In this document: in pieces, positions 55,395 to 62,013 of the stretch
Numbering within the stretch: position 1 is the stretch's first letter
Layout of the letters: every line of letters begins with the position of its first letter
Origin: Actinomycetota bacterium
Lineage (GTDB): Bacteria > Actinomycetota > Thermoleophilia > Solirubrobacterales > 70-9
Direction: 5' to 3'
DNA length: 64,000 bases
NCBI GenBank assembly: GCA_018268415.1
Contig: JAFDWO010000152.1
Coordinates: 1-64,000 of the forward strand
The notes under the pieces: generated by a model
The model's database searches: none
What the model saw: the letters and a program-made list of their open reading frames with translations, nothing else
What the model was told of the DNA's origin: nothing
Program-made: the position numbers and the translations under genes

Positions 55395-55711
55395 GAGGTC
55401 GCCCCCAGGGCGCGCAGCCGCTTCATCCCGGCGTCGACGACGCGGTCGAGCATCCGGAGCTGTTCGGCGAGCGCCGCCGAGCCGGCGGCGGTGATCTTGT
55501 ACGGGCGACGGCGATCCTCGCTCGGCAGCGCCTCGATCAGATCGCGACCCTCGAGCCGCGAGAGGGCCCCGTAGAGGGTGCCCGGGCCGAGCTTCACACC
55601 GGCCACTTCCTCAACGTCCTGGGTGATCGCGTAACCATGCTTCGGCCCGTCGGCAAGGCTGGCGAGGACGAGGAGTCCAGGGTCGGTAGATCGCTCGCTG
55701 ATGTATCGCAT
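55391..55711 (-). CDS. PadR-family regulator
   Basis: 106 residues. PadR winged helix: LVLASLADGPKHGYAITQDV, LGPGTLYGALSRLEGRDLIE, then ALPSEDRRRPYKITAAGSAA and a C-terminal helix. It is the first gene of a two-gene operon with the membrane protein it overlaps. AT-rich sequence just upstream (ATTACGTAATAGTAG, about 55710-55724) contains the palindrome TTACGTAA, a likely operator. Confidence 0.9.
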   Translation of the reverse strand: MRYISERSTDPGLLVLASLADGPKHGYAITQDVEEVAGVKLGPGTLYGALSRLEGRDLIEALPSEDRRRPYKITAAGSAALAEQLRMLDRVVDAGMKRLRALGATS

Positions 55712-55811
55712 TACGTAATAGTAGCAACCACCCGTACGCCTCGATTAAGGCTCGCTGAGAGTGACATCTCTGCTACATCTGCCGCACCAGAATCGGCGTA
55801 CCATTTGTCGC

Positions 55812-55994
55812 GTGAACTCACGGAGGGCCTTCGATTGGCGATGGGCCTGGGGACTCCTCGGGATCCTCCTTTGCCTCGCCGGCCTGGCGCAGATCGAACC
55901 GGAGACGGCGGAAGCGGTCAACACGATGATCGGCATCGGCGCGCTCGGGTGCGTCCTCTGGGCGATCTGGCAGCTGATGCAGCACGACCAGTAG
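55812..55994 (+). CDS. Small single-helix membrane protein
   Basis: 60 residues from GTG 55812 (VNSRRAFDWRWAWGLLGILL). It has two hydrophobic segments, about 11-27 and 41-55 (MIGIGALGCVLWAIWQLM), and many Trp residues. No homologue is recognised. It is alone on this strand between two minus-strand operons. Codon use looks ordinary, and it is probably real but unsupported by context. Confidence 0.5.
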   Translation: MNSRRAFDWRWAWGLLGILLCLAGLAQIEPETAEAVNTMIGIGALGCVLWAIWQLMQHDQ

Positions 55995-56180
55995 CCGGCC
56001 GGCGAACGGCACCGCTCTCGGCGTCTTTTTAGTCGCCACAAAGGGGCGCTGAAGAATGCGCGCCTACGGTTCCGCTCATGTGCAGGACCGATCACTACGA
56101 GCTGGTCTTGGCGGCGATGGTGGCCGAGGCGAGGATCCCGGCCGCGGCCGGACCGGCCGGCCCCGTGGTGGCGGTGGCGC

Positions 56181-56381
56181 CTACCTTCTTGACTTGGGAG
56201 CGGCTCCCCGCAGTGACCAACGCAGCGCGGCGAGGGCGACCAGCGGCGCGAGCCACCAGGCGGAGAGGCCGAGAGCCGCGACGATCGCGGTGAGGCCGAT
56301 CGCGGCGACCGCGGCGAGCGCCAGCCGCCAGTCGTCGCCGACGACGAAGTCCCAGACCGCAAGCGCGACCCGGCGGATCAT
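56181..56381 (-). CDS. Small membrane protein at the end of the two-component operon
   Basis: 66 residues: MIRRVALAVWDFVVGDDWRL then ALAAVAAIGLTAIVAALGLS and AWWLAPLVALAALRW, two membrane segments with a basic C-terminus. It lies 52 bases after the COG4280 gene and is probably last in the OmpR-type operon. Small hydrophobic proteins with the DDWRLA motif accompany similar transporters in actinobacteria as I recall; this is unverified. Confidence 0.65.
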   Translation of the reverse strand: MIRRVALAVWDFVVGDDWRLALAAVAAIGLTAIVAALGLSAWWLAPLVALAALRWSLRGAAPKSRR

Positions 56382-56433
56382 CGCGGCGCCCCCGCGGTCC
56401 CGCCGACGATCAAGCCAGGACCTCGGCCCGCGG

Positions 56434-57189
56434 TCACGCCGAGACCTCGACCCCGGAGTCGCCGCCGGCGGCGCGCGAGCGGACCTCGGCGACCATCGCC
56501 AGCGCCGCGAGCCCGACGACGACGACCAGCGGCACGAGCGAGGCGTCCCCCCCGGGCCAATCGGCGCCGGCGCCCTCGGCGCCCCAGAAGACCCCGAAGC
56601 TCGTCAACATGACGCCGACCACGAACTTCATCCCGTTCTCGGGCACCCGTGCAAGCGGCGCGCGCAGCGCCAGGCCGGCGGCGAGGACCGCCACGATCGC
56701 CGCCGTGGCGGCAACGGCCGCGAGCCCCACGTCGTGCTGGTTGGCGCCGAAGGTGAGCACGATGAAGGCGACCTCGAGCCCCTCCAACAACACCGCTTTG
56801 AAGGAGATCGCGAAGGCATAGCCGTCGAAGCCCTCGGCCACCGGCACGGCGGCGGCCTCTTCCTCCTCCGCGCGGAAGATCGCCTCCTCGTCGTGCTTGT
56901 CCTTCGCCCCGGCGGCGCGGAGGATCGCCTTGCGCAGCCACTGCAGGCCGAAGGTGAGGAGCAGGCCGCCGACGACGACCCGCAGGACGCCGAGCGGCAA
57001 CGCGGTGAGCGCCGGGCCGAGCGCCGCAACGAGCACCGCCAGGAGCAGCGCCCCGGCTCCCACCCCGCCCAACGCCGAGGGCCAGCGCCGCGTCGTCCCC
57101 ACCGCGAGGACGATCGTGAACGCCTCGACCGCCTCGACCGCGCAGGCGAGGAAGACGGAGACCGCGAGGCTGAGCTCCGCCCCGGTCAC
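56434..57189 (-). CDS. COG4280 membrane protein (metal-transporter-like)
   Basis: 251 residues from GTG 57189. It consists of two related halves. The first contains ACAVEAVEAFTIVLAVGTTR and the second AVLLEGLEVAFIVLTFGANQ. These resemble the REGLE-type acidic motif of FTR1-like iron permeases, so a cation transporter is a reasonable guess. Six to seven helices; a charged cytoplasmic loop (DKHDEEAIFRAEEEE) separates the halves. It is downstream of the OmpR-type kinase gene by 34 bases and is probably a target as well as an operon member. Confidence 0.78.
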   Translation of the reverse strand: MTGAELSLAVSVFLACAVEAVEAFTIVLAVGTTRRWPSALGGVGAGALLLAVLVAALGPALTALPLGVLRVVVGGLLLTFGLQWLRKAILRAAGAKDKHDEEAIFRAEEEEAAAVPVAEGFDGYAFAISFKAVLLEGLEVAFIVLTFGANQHDVGLAAVAATAAIVAVLAAGLALRAPLARVPENGMKFVVGVMLTSFGVFWGAEGAGADWPGGDASLVPLVVVVGLAALAMVAEVRSRAAGGDSGVEVSA

Positions 57190-57223
57190 GGCACCGCCCG
57201 CACGGTGATGAGCGCGGCGGCGA

Positions 57224-58618
57224 TCATCCGTCGCCCTCCCGGGCGGCGGGCGAGAGCGGGATGACCAGCCAGGCGTCGGCCCCGCCGTCGGGTCGGTTGG
57301 CGGCGTGGGCGCTGCCGCCGTGGGCCTCGGCGACGGTGGCGACGATCGCCAGCCCGAGGCCGCTGCCGCCATCACGGACCCCGGGCGCGCGACTGAAGCG
57401 CTCGAAGGCGCGCGGGAGGAACTCGGGCGGGAATCCCCGGCCCTCGTCGGTGACGTGGACCTCGGCGGTCCCGTCGGTGCGACGAGCGGAGAGCGTGATC
57501 GTCCCGGCGCCATAACGCAGCGCGTTGTCGACCAGGGTCCCGATCGCCTGGTCGAGGCGCAGCCAATCGGCGCGCAGCTCGAGCTCGCCGCCGTCGCCCG
57601 CCTCGATCCGCCGTCCCGCTTCGGCAGCGCGCCGGGCGAAGCGGCGCTCGACCGTCTCGAAGGTGTCACCGATGCGCACCGTCTCGAGCCGCAGCGGCAA
57701 CTCGCCGCGCTCGGTCTGGGCGATCGTGAGCAGGTCCTCGGAGAGCTGCGTCAGGCGGTCGGTCTCCTCGGCGGCGGAGGCGAGGGCGGCACGCAGTTCG
57801 TCCGGACTGCGACCCTGGGCCAGCGCCAGGTCGAGCTCGGCGCGGAGGATCGCCAGCGGCGTGCGCAGCTCGTGGCTGGCATCGGCGACGAAGGCGCGCT
57901 CGCGCTCCATCGCGTCGCCGATCCGGGCGAGCATCTCGTTCAGCGTCTCCCCCAGCCGCGCGACCTCGTCGCGGGTGGCGGGGACCGGCAGGCGCTCGTC
58001 CGGGGCGGCGGTGGAGATCTCCTCGGCCCGGGCGCGCATCGCCTCGACCGGGCGCAGCGCCGCGGCGGCGACCCAGTACCCGGCGGCCGAGGCGAGGATC
58101 AGAGCCGCCGGCAGCGCGACCAGCAGCAGTTGCTCGAGATCGACGAGCGACTCGTCGCGGGACTCGGTCGAGGTGCCGACGACGACGATCCGCTCACCCG
58201 CCGGGGCCTGCACCGGGGCGGCGAGCAGGCGCACGCCCCCCTCGCTGTCACCGCCCGGAAGCGAACCGCGGTTGACGAAGATCGGACCCGCGGCGGCAGC
58301 CTTCAACTGGGCCGGATCGAGCAGGTCTTCATTGCCGATCGCCTGCGAGGAGTCGAGGACCCTGCCGCTCGGGTCGAGCACCTCGGCGAAGCTGTCGGTC
58401 TTGCCGACCAGGTGCTGCTGGTGGGCGGCGAGGGTGGTGTTCTCCTGGCGCACCACGGCAGCGAGTTCGTCGGCGCGCGAGCGCAGCCCGGCGTCGACCG
58501 CCGTGTCGACATCGTGGCGGAACTGGAGGTAGACGAAGAAGCCCGTCCCGCCCAGGACCACGGCGATCACCGCGGCGAAGACGAGGGTGAGCCGCAGTCG
58601 GATCGAGAGGCGGCTCAG
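57224..58618 (-). CDS. OmpR-type sensor histidine kinase
   Basis: About 464 residues if it starts at the CTG (58618) that overlaps the regulator stop (CTGA). The next in-frame start, GTG near 58570, would lose most of the first membrane helix (LSIRLRLTLVFAAVIAVVLG). An extracytoplasmic sensor of ~110 residues (about 35-150) and a second helix (LLLVALPAALILASAAGYWV) follow, then HAMP. HisKA has His in FVADASHELRTPLAILRAEL. HATPase motifs are VDNALRYGAG, VTDEGRGFPPEFLPRAFERF and GSGLGLAIVATVAEAHGG. Partner of the regulator at 58615. Confidence 0.92.
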   Translation of the reverse strand: MSRLSIRLRLTLVFAAVIAVVLGGTGFFVYLQFRHDVDTAVDAGLRSRADELAAVVRQENTTLAAHQQHLVGKTDSFAEVLDPSGRVLDSSQAIGNEDLLDPAQLKAAAAGPIFVNRGSLPGGDSEGGVRLLAAPVQAPAGERIVVVGTSTESRDESLVDLEQLLLVALPAALILASAAGYWVAAAALRPVEAMRARAEEISTAAPDERLPVPATRDEVARLGETLNEMLARIGDAMERERAFVADASHELRTPLAILRAELDLALAQGRSPDELRAALASAAEETDRLTQLSEDLLTIAQTERGELPLRLETVRIGDTFETVERRFARRAAEAGRRIEAGDGGELELRADWLRLDQAIGTLVDNALRYGAGTITLSARRTDGTAEVHVTDEGRGFPPEFLPRAFERFSRAPGVRDGGSGLGLAIVATVAEAHGGSAHAANRPDGGADAWLVIPLSPAAREGDG

Positions 58619-59295
58619 CGGCCTCCGTCCTTCCGCAGCCGGTAGCCGGCGCCGCGCACGGTCTCGATCGAGACCACGTCGAAGGGCACGTCGATCTTGC
58701 GGCGGAGATAGCGGATGTAGACCTCGACCACATTGGAGCGGTGCTCGAAGTCGTACTCCCAGGCCTGTTCGAGGAGCTGGGATCGCGAGAGGACGTAGCC
58801 GGCGTGGCGCATGAAGGTCTCCATCAGAGTGAACTCCTTGGAGGACAGATCGATCTCCGTGTCGCCGCGCCAGACCTGGCGGGTGCCGGGATCGAGGCGG
58901 AGATCGCCCACTTCGATCACCGGCGGACGCTCGACCGTGCCTCGGCGGACCAGCGCGCGGAGCCGCGCCAGGAGCTCGGCGAAGGCGAACGGCTTGACCA
59001 TGTAGTCGTCGGCGCCGCCGTCGAGGCCGACCACCCGGTCGTCGAGCGAGCCGCGCGCCGTCAGCATCAGGACCGGCGCCCAGACCCCGTCGCGGCGCAA
59101 CCGCCGGCAGGTCTCGAATCCGTCGATCCCGGGCAGCATCACGTCGAGCACCACCGCGTCGTAGTCGGTGGAGCCGGCCATCAGCAGCGCCCGCTCACCC
59201 TCTTCCGCCACGTCGACAGCGAGCCCTTCCTCACTCAGCCCGCGTCGCAGCAGCGCCGCCATCTTCATCTCGTCCTCGACGACCAAAACTCGCAT
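58615..59295 (-). CDS. OmpR-family response regulator (winged helix)
   Basis: 226 residues from ATG 59295 (MRVLVVEDEMKMAALLRRGL). The receiver has the acidic pair VVEDE, phospho-Asp in AVVLDVMLPGIDGFETCRRL, Thr in LMLTARGSLDDRVVGLDGGA and Lys in DDYMVKPFAFAELLARLRAL. The DNA-binding wing includes LSSKEFTLMETFMRHAGYVL and SNVVEVYIRYLRRKIDVPFD. It is the likely reader of the YTCTCAYC-N5-TTMA boxes found upstream of itself and of several envelope genes in this window. Confidence 0.95.
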   Translation of the reverse strand: MRVLVVEDEMKMAALLRRGLSEEGLAVDVAEEGERALLMAGSTDYDAVVLDVMLPGIDGFETCRRLRRDGVWAPVLMLTARGSLDDRVVGLDGGADDYMVKPFAFAELLARLRALVRRGTVERPPVIEVGDLRLDPGTRQVWRGDTEIDLSSKEFTLMETFMRHAGYVLSRSQLLEQAWEYDFEHRSNVVEVYIRYLRRKIDVPFDVVSIETVRGAGYRLRKDGGR

Positions 59296-59317
59296 GCTCC
59301 GAGGATCTTCCTCCAAG

Positions 59318-59336
59318 ATGAATGGAAGATGAGAGA
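59318..59336 (-). promoter_or_regulatory. OmpR-type box before the response regulator
   Basis: Minus strand CTCTCATCTTCCATTCATC, about 25-40 bases upstream of the regulator start. It suggests autoregulation. Confidence 0.5.
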
Positions 59337-59388
59337 TAGCTGGGGAAGAATTTTCCGGCCCCCGGATCGATAACCTCGGCGCCGCCGG

Positions 59389-59408
59389 TTCTCATCTTTT
59401 CTTAAGAA
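59389..59408 (+). promoter_or_regulatory. OmpR-type box before dedA
   Basis: TTCTCATCTTTTCTTAAGAA, about 25-40 bases before dedA, with the same spacing between CTCAT and TTAA as the boxes upstream of the COG4705 genes. Confidence 0.6.
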
Positions 59409-59429
59409 ACGCCCGCAACGGTGGAAATC

Positions 59430-60074
59430 ATGCTCATCCGCGCCTCCGTCACCGACTTCATCCTCAATCCGATCGTCAACGCCGCCACCGAATTCATCAG
59501 CTCGGCCGGGCTCCCTGCCGTTTTCGTGCTGATGACGCTGGAGTCGGCGTGCCTACCCGTCCCCAGCGAGGCAATCATGCTGTTCGCCGGCTTCGCCGTG
59601 TCGAAAGGGGAACTGACGCTTTTCGGGATCGTGGCGGCCGGCGTCCTCGGCAACCTGGTCGGGTCGTTGATCGGTTACGCGATCGGCTATTACGGGCGCA
59701 TCGACCTGCTCGAACGCCACCGCGTCTTCCACATCAACCCGGAGTGGCTACGGCGGACCGAGGGCTGGTTCGAGCGCTACGGCGACGCGACGGTCTTCTT
59801 CTCCCGCATGCTGCCGATCGTCCGCACCTTCGTCTCCCTCCCCGCCGGCGTGGCCAAAATGCCGCTCGGCCGCTTCTCCCTCCTCACCACGCTCGGCTCG
59901 ATCCCCTGGGTCCTCGCCCTCGCCCTGATCGGCGAACAGGTGGGCGACAACTGGGAAAGCTGGCGCCACAAACTCGGCTACATCGATTACCTGGTCGCCG
60001 CGGCGATCGTGATCGGCATCGGCTGGTGGATCGTGCGCCGCCGGCGCGACGAAGACAGCGCGACCCCCGCGTAG
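59430..60074 (+). CDS. DedA-family membrane protein
   Basis: 214 residues from ATG 59430 (MLIRASVTDFILNPIVNAAT; GGTGGA upstream); a GTG at 59421 is possible. The SNARE-associated/DedA domain shows LMTLESACLPVPSEAIMLFA, GVLGNLVGSLIGYAIGYYGR, then HRVFHINPEWLRRTEGWFER and FFSRMLPIVRTFVSLPAGVA. DedA proteins recycle undecaprenyl phosphate or other envelope lipids across the membrane. It is divergent from the OmpR-type regulator, with boxes facing both genes. Confidence 0.92.
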   Translation: MLIRASVTDFILNPIVNAATEFISSAGLPAVFVLMTLESACLPVPSEAIMLFAGFAVSKGELTLFGIVAAGVLGNLVGSLIGYAIGYYGRIDLLERHRVFHINPEWLRRTEGWFERYGDATVFFSRMLPIVRTFVSLPAGVAKMPLGRFSLLTTLGSIPWVLALALIGEQVGDNWESWRHKLGYIDYLVAAAIVIGIGWWIVRRRRDEDSATPA

Positions 60075-60486
60075 ACGGTCAGTCCCAGGCCATCACGCGG
60101 TGGCCCGCCTGTCGATGGGGAAGCTGACGCCCCGTCGGGAAGAGGAGGTCACAGAGAGGACCGTGTCGCGGGACGAAGGCGTGAGGGTCCGTTACCCGGT
60201 GGGGGGCGCATCCGCCTGCGGTATTCGAAGGTTCGGTCATGCCGAACCTTCGAATACCGAACCCTCGCGTGGCCCACCGCAGGGCGTCGGTCACGGAAGG
60301 CGCACCGAAGGGTCGGCTCTCCTGTCTTGCGTGAGTCTTCCGGCGCCCTTACGTGTGTCCCGTCACGACCTGATCCCTCGCGCGCTGAGTTGAGCCGCCC
60401 AGGACCGGCTCACCTCAGCGCGCGTCCGAGGGCTCGGGGGCCGCCGGGGACCTCGCCCGGGCCCGTGCCGCCCCCGTCCCTTGCCC
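60075..60486. repeat. Gene-free repeat island 7
   Basis: No credible gene. On the minus strand it holds the same chain as islands 5 and 6: a degenerate class D hairpin (60380-60424), the linker (AGGTCGTGACGGGACACACG) and a CACGCAAGACAGG...CCTTCCGTGACC segment. A 18-bp perfect hairpin (60219-60259) and the CCTCACGCCTTCGTCCCGCG linker (60146-60190) complete the chain. The element is inverted relative to the others. Confidence 0.7.
60219..60259. repeat. Hairpin with 18-bp perfect stem (CGGTATTCGAAGGTTCGG)
   Basis: Arms 60219-60236 and 60242-60259 pair perfectly around TCATG. The stem differs from other classes, but the surrounding linkers are shared with islands 3, 5 and 6. Confidence 0.8.
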
Positions 60487-60822
60487 CTACTTGGGAGGAA
60501 GCGTGGCGACGAAGGCGAGGGCGCGGGTGACCCAGGCGTCGAGGTTGCCTTCGCTGTCGAGAGCGTCGGGGGCGACGAAGACCCAGCCGGGCATGCGGCG
60601 TCCCGCGGACTCCATCGGCTCGACCCCCGGTTGCGACTCGACCTCCTCGGCATCGCCCGGGTCGGTGCGCACCAAGAGGCCGCCGCGGCGGGAGGCGGCG
60701 ACGGCGAGGTTGCCGTCGACCATGAAGCCGAGCCCGCCGAACATCCGCTTCTCGACCACCTCGGCGTCGAGCGCGGCGAGGCGCTCGCGGACTTCCTCGG
60801 CAAGCCGCTCGTCGTAGGCCAT
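60487..60822 (-). CDS. TfoX N-terminal-domain protein
   Basis: 111 residues. The TfoX_N pattern is clear: MAYDERLAEEVRERLAALDA, then EVVEKRMFGGLGFMVDGNLA and AVAASRRGGLLVRTDPGDAE with PMESAGRRMPGWVFV. The family includes competence regulators and toxin-like small proteins, but single-domain forms have no established role. The TGATG overlap with the upstream gene suggests cotranscription. Confidence 0.88.
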   Translation of the reverse strand: MAYDERLAEEVRERLAALDAEVVEKRMFGGLGFMVDGNLAVAASRRGGLLVRTDPGDAEEVESQPGVEPMESAGRRMPGWVFVAPDALDSEGNLDAWVTRALAFVATLPPK

Positions 60823-61457
60823 CAGGGAGCCTCGGCATTGCGGGCGGAGCGGCCGACGAGGTCGCCGATCGCGACGCAATCGGGACCGAGGTCGTAACCG
60901 ACGGCGCCTGCCTTTACCTGTGCCGCCGCGGCGGTGAGCTCGGCAACGTTCCTGGCTTCCTCCGCGGAGCCTTTCGCCGGCGGCCCCTGGGCGACGTCGC
61001 TGGTGTAGTTGGCGGCGGCGGTGAGGCCGGTCGAGAAGCGTTCGAGGGCGATGTCGGGGGCGGTCGGCGCGACCAGCGACTGGAGGCGCCCGCGCATCGT
61101 CTCGATCACCCCGAGGTAGCCGCGGGCGAGCTCGGCACGATCCTTTTCCGCGGCCGCGGGCGCTCCGTCCATCGCCTGCCCGCAGTACCCCGCGACCTCG
61201 GCGCGGAAGGCGGCCGGCGACGGCGGCTGCGGGGCCGGGCTGCCCTGGTTGAAGATGCCGGAGACCGCCAGGCTCGAGCCGATCACCACCAGGATCAGGA
61301 CCGCGATCGTGACGTAGGGGCCGATCGAGCGCTTCTGGCTCGGCGGGCGCGCGGCGGCCGCCGCGCGTTCCGCCTCCCGCAGCACCTCGACGGAGCCGAG
61401 CGGGACCTCGGCGCGGGCGCCCGGCGCGGGCCGGAGGTCGTCGGGACGGTCGTCCAT
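60822..61457 (-). CDS. Single-pass membrane protein of unknown function
   Basis: 211 residues from ATG 61457 (MDDRPDDLRPAPGARAEVPL); the extended frame is unlikely. A cytoplasmic basic stretch leads to one membrane helix (about 50-72, IGPYVTIAVLILVVIGSSLAV). An external ~135-residue helical domain follows, with two Cys (GYCGQAMD, PDCVAIGD) and many Ala/Glu residues. No family is recognised. Its stop overlaps the TfoX start. Confidence 0.7.
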   Translation of the reverse strand: MDDRPDDLRPAPGARAEVPLGSVEVLREAERAAAAARPPSQKRSIGPYVTIAVLILVVIGSSLAVSGIFNQGSPAPQPPSPAAFRAEVAGYCGQAMDGAPAAAEKDRAELARGYLGVIETMRGRLQSLVAPTAPDIALERFSTGLTAAANYTSDVAQGPPAKGSAEEARNVAELTAAAAQVKAGAVGYDLGPDCVAIGDLVGRSARNAEAP

Positions 61458-61642
61458 AACGGTAATCGTGCCGTGCCGCGGCCCTCGACGCGTCACGCCC
61501 GGCGCGCGGGCAGGCCCGGCAGGCCCGGCAGGCGGCGGAATCGTCGCCGAAGGCCGGGGCTGGCGTCCAGGCCGGTCCGGGGAGGTCCGCCGCTCCCGCG
61601 CGACGGACTCCCGCTGCCGCTCCCCCGCAGGCGGCCATGGCC

Positions 61643-61939
61643 CTAGGCCGGAGCGGCCTCCGGGTCAGGGCGCACGATCACCGTGTCGGCGACCTTGATG
61701 ATCTCGTCGGCAGGCAACTCGGCCCGGCGGGCGTGCTCTTCGATCGCCTCCGGGCTCGACCCCTGGTAGATGCAGACGGTGCCGACCGACCCGCCGTCCT
61801 CCTCGAGGACGTAGCTGCGGATCCAGCGGATGTCGTCCGACATCTCCTCGTCGCCCACCTTGGCGGACCTCCCGGCGGCGACTTCCAGCTCGGCGGGCGA
61901 CTGCCAGCCGCTCCGCCGCAGAATCACGTAGGTGTCCAT
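61643..61939 (-). CDS. DUF4242 (SCO4226-like) small ferredoxin-fold protein
   Basis: 98 residues: MDTYVILRRSGWQSPAELEV...MSDDIRWIRSYVLEEDGGSV...VCIYQGSSPEAIEEHARRAE LPADEIIKV. The W-x-x-S-Y and P-E-A-I-E-E-H-A motifs match DUF4242, whose Streptomyces member SCO4226 binds nickel. The nickel-site residues cannot be confirmed by eye. The gene is alone; no operon partner. Confidence 0.82.
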   Translation of the reverse strand: MDTYVILRRSGWQSPAELEVAAGRSAKVGDEEMSDDIRWIRSYVLEEDGGSVGTVCIYQGSSPEAIEEHARRAELPADEIIKVADTVIVRPDPEAAPA

Positions 61940-62013
61940 ACCTCATCCCCTTTGTCGATGGCTGTCCCCGAGCATACGTCCGCGGGAACCACGGGGTTCG
62001 AGGAAATTCGGCG

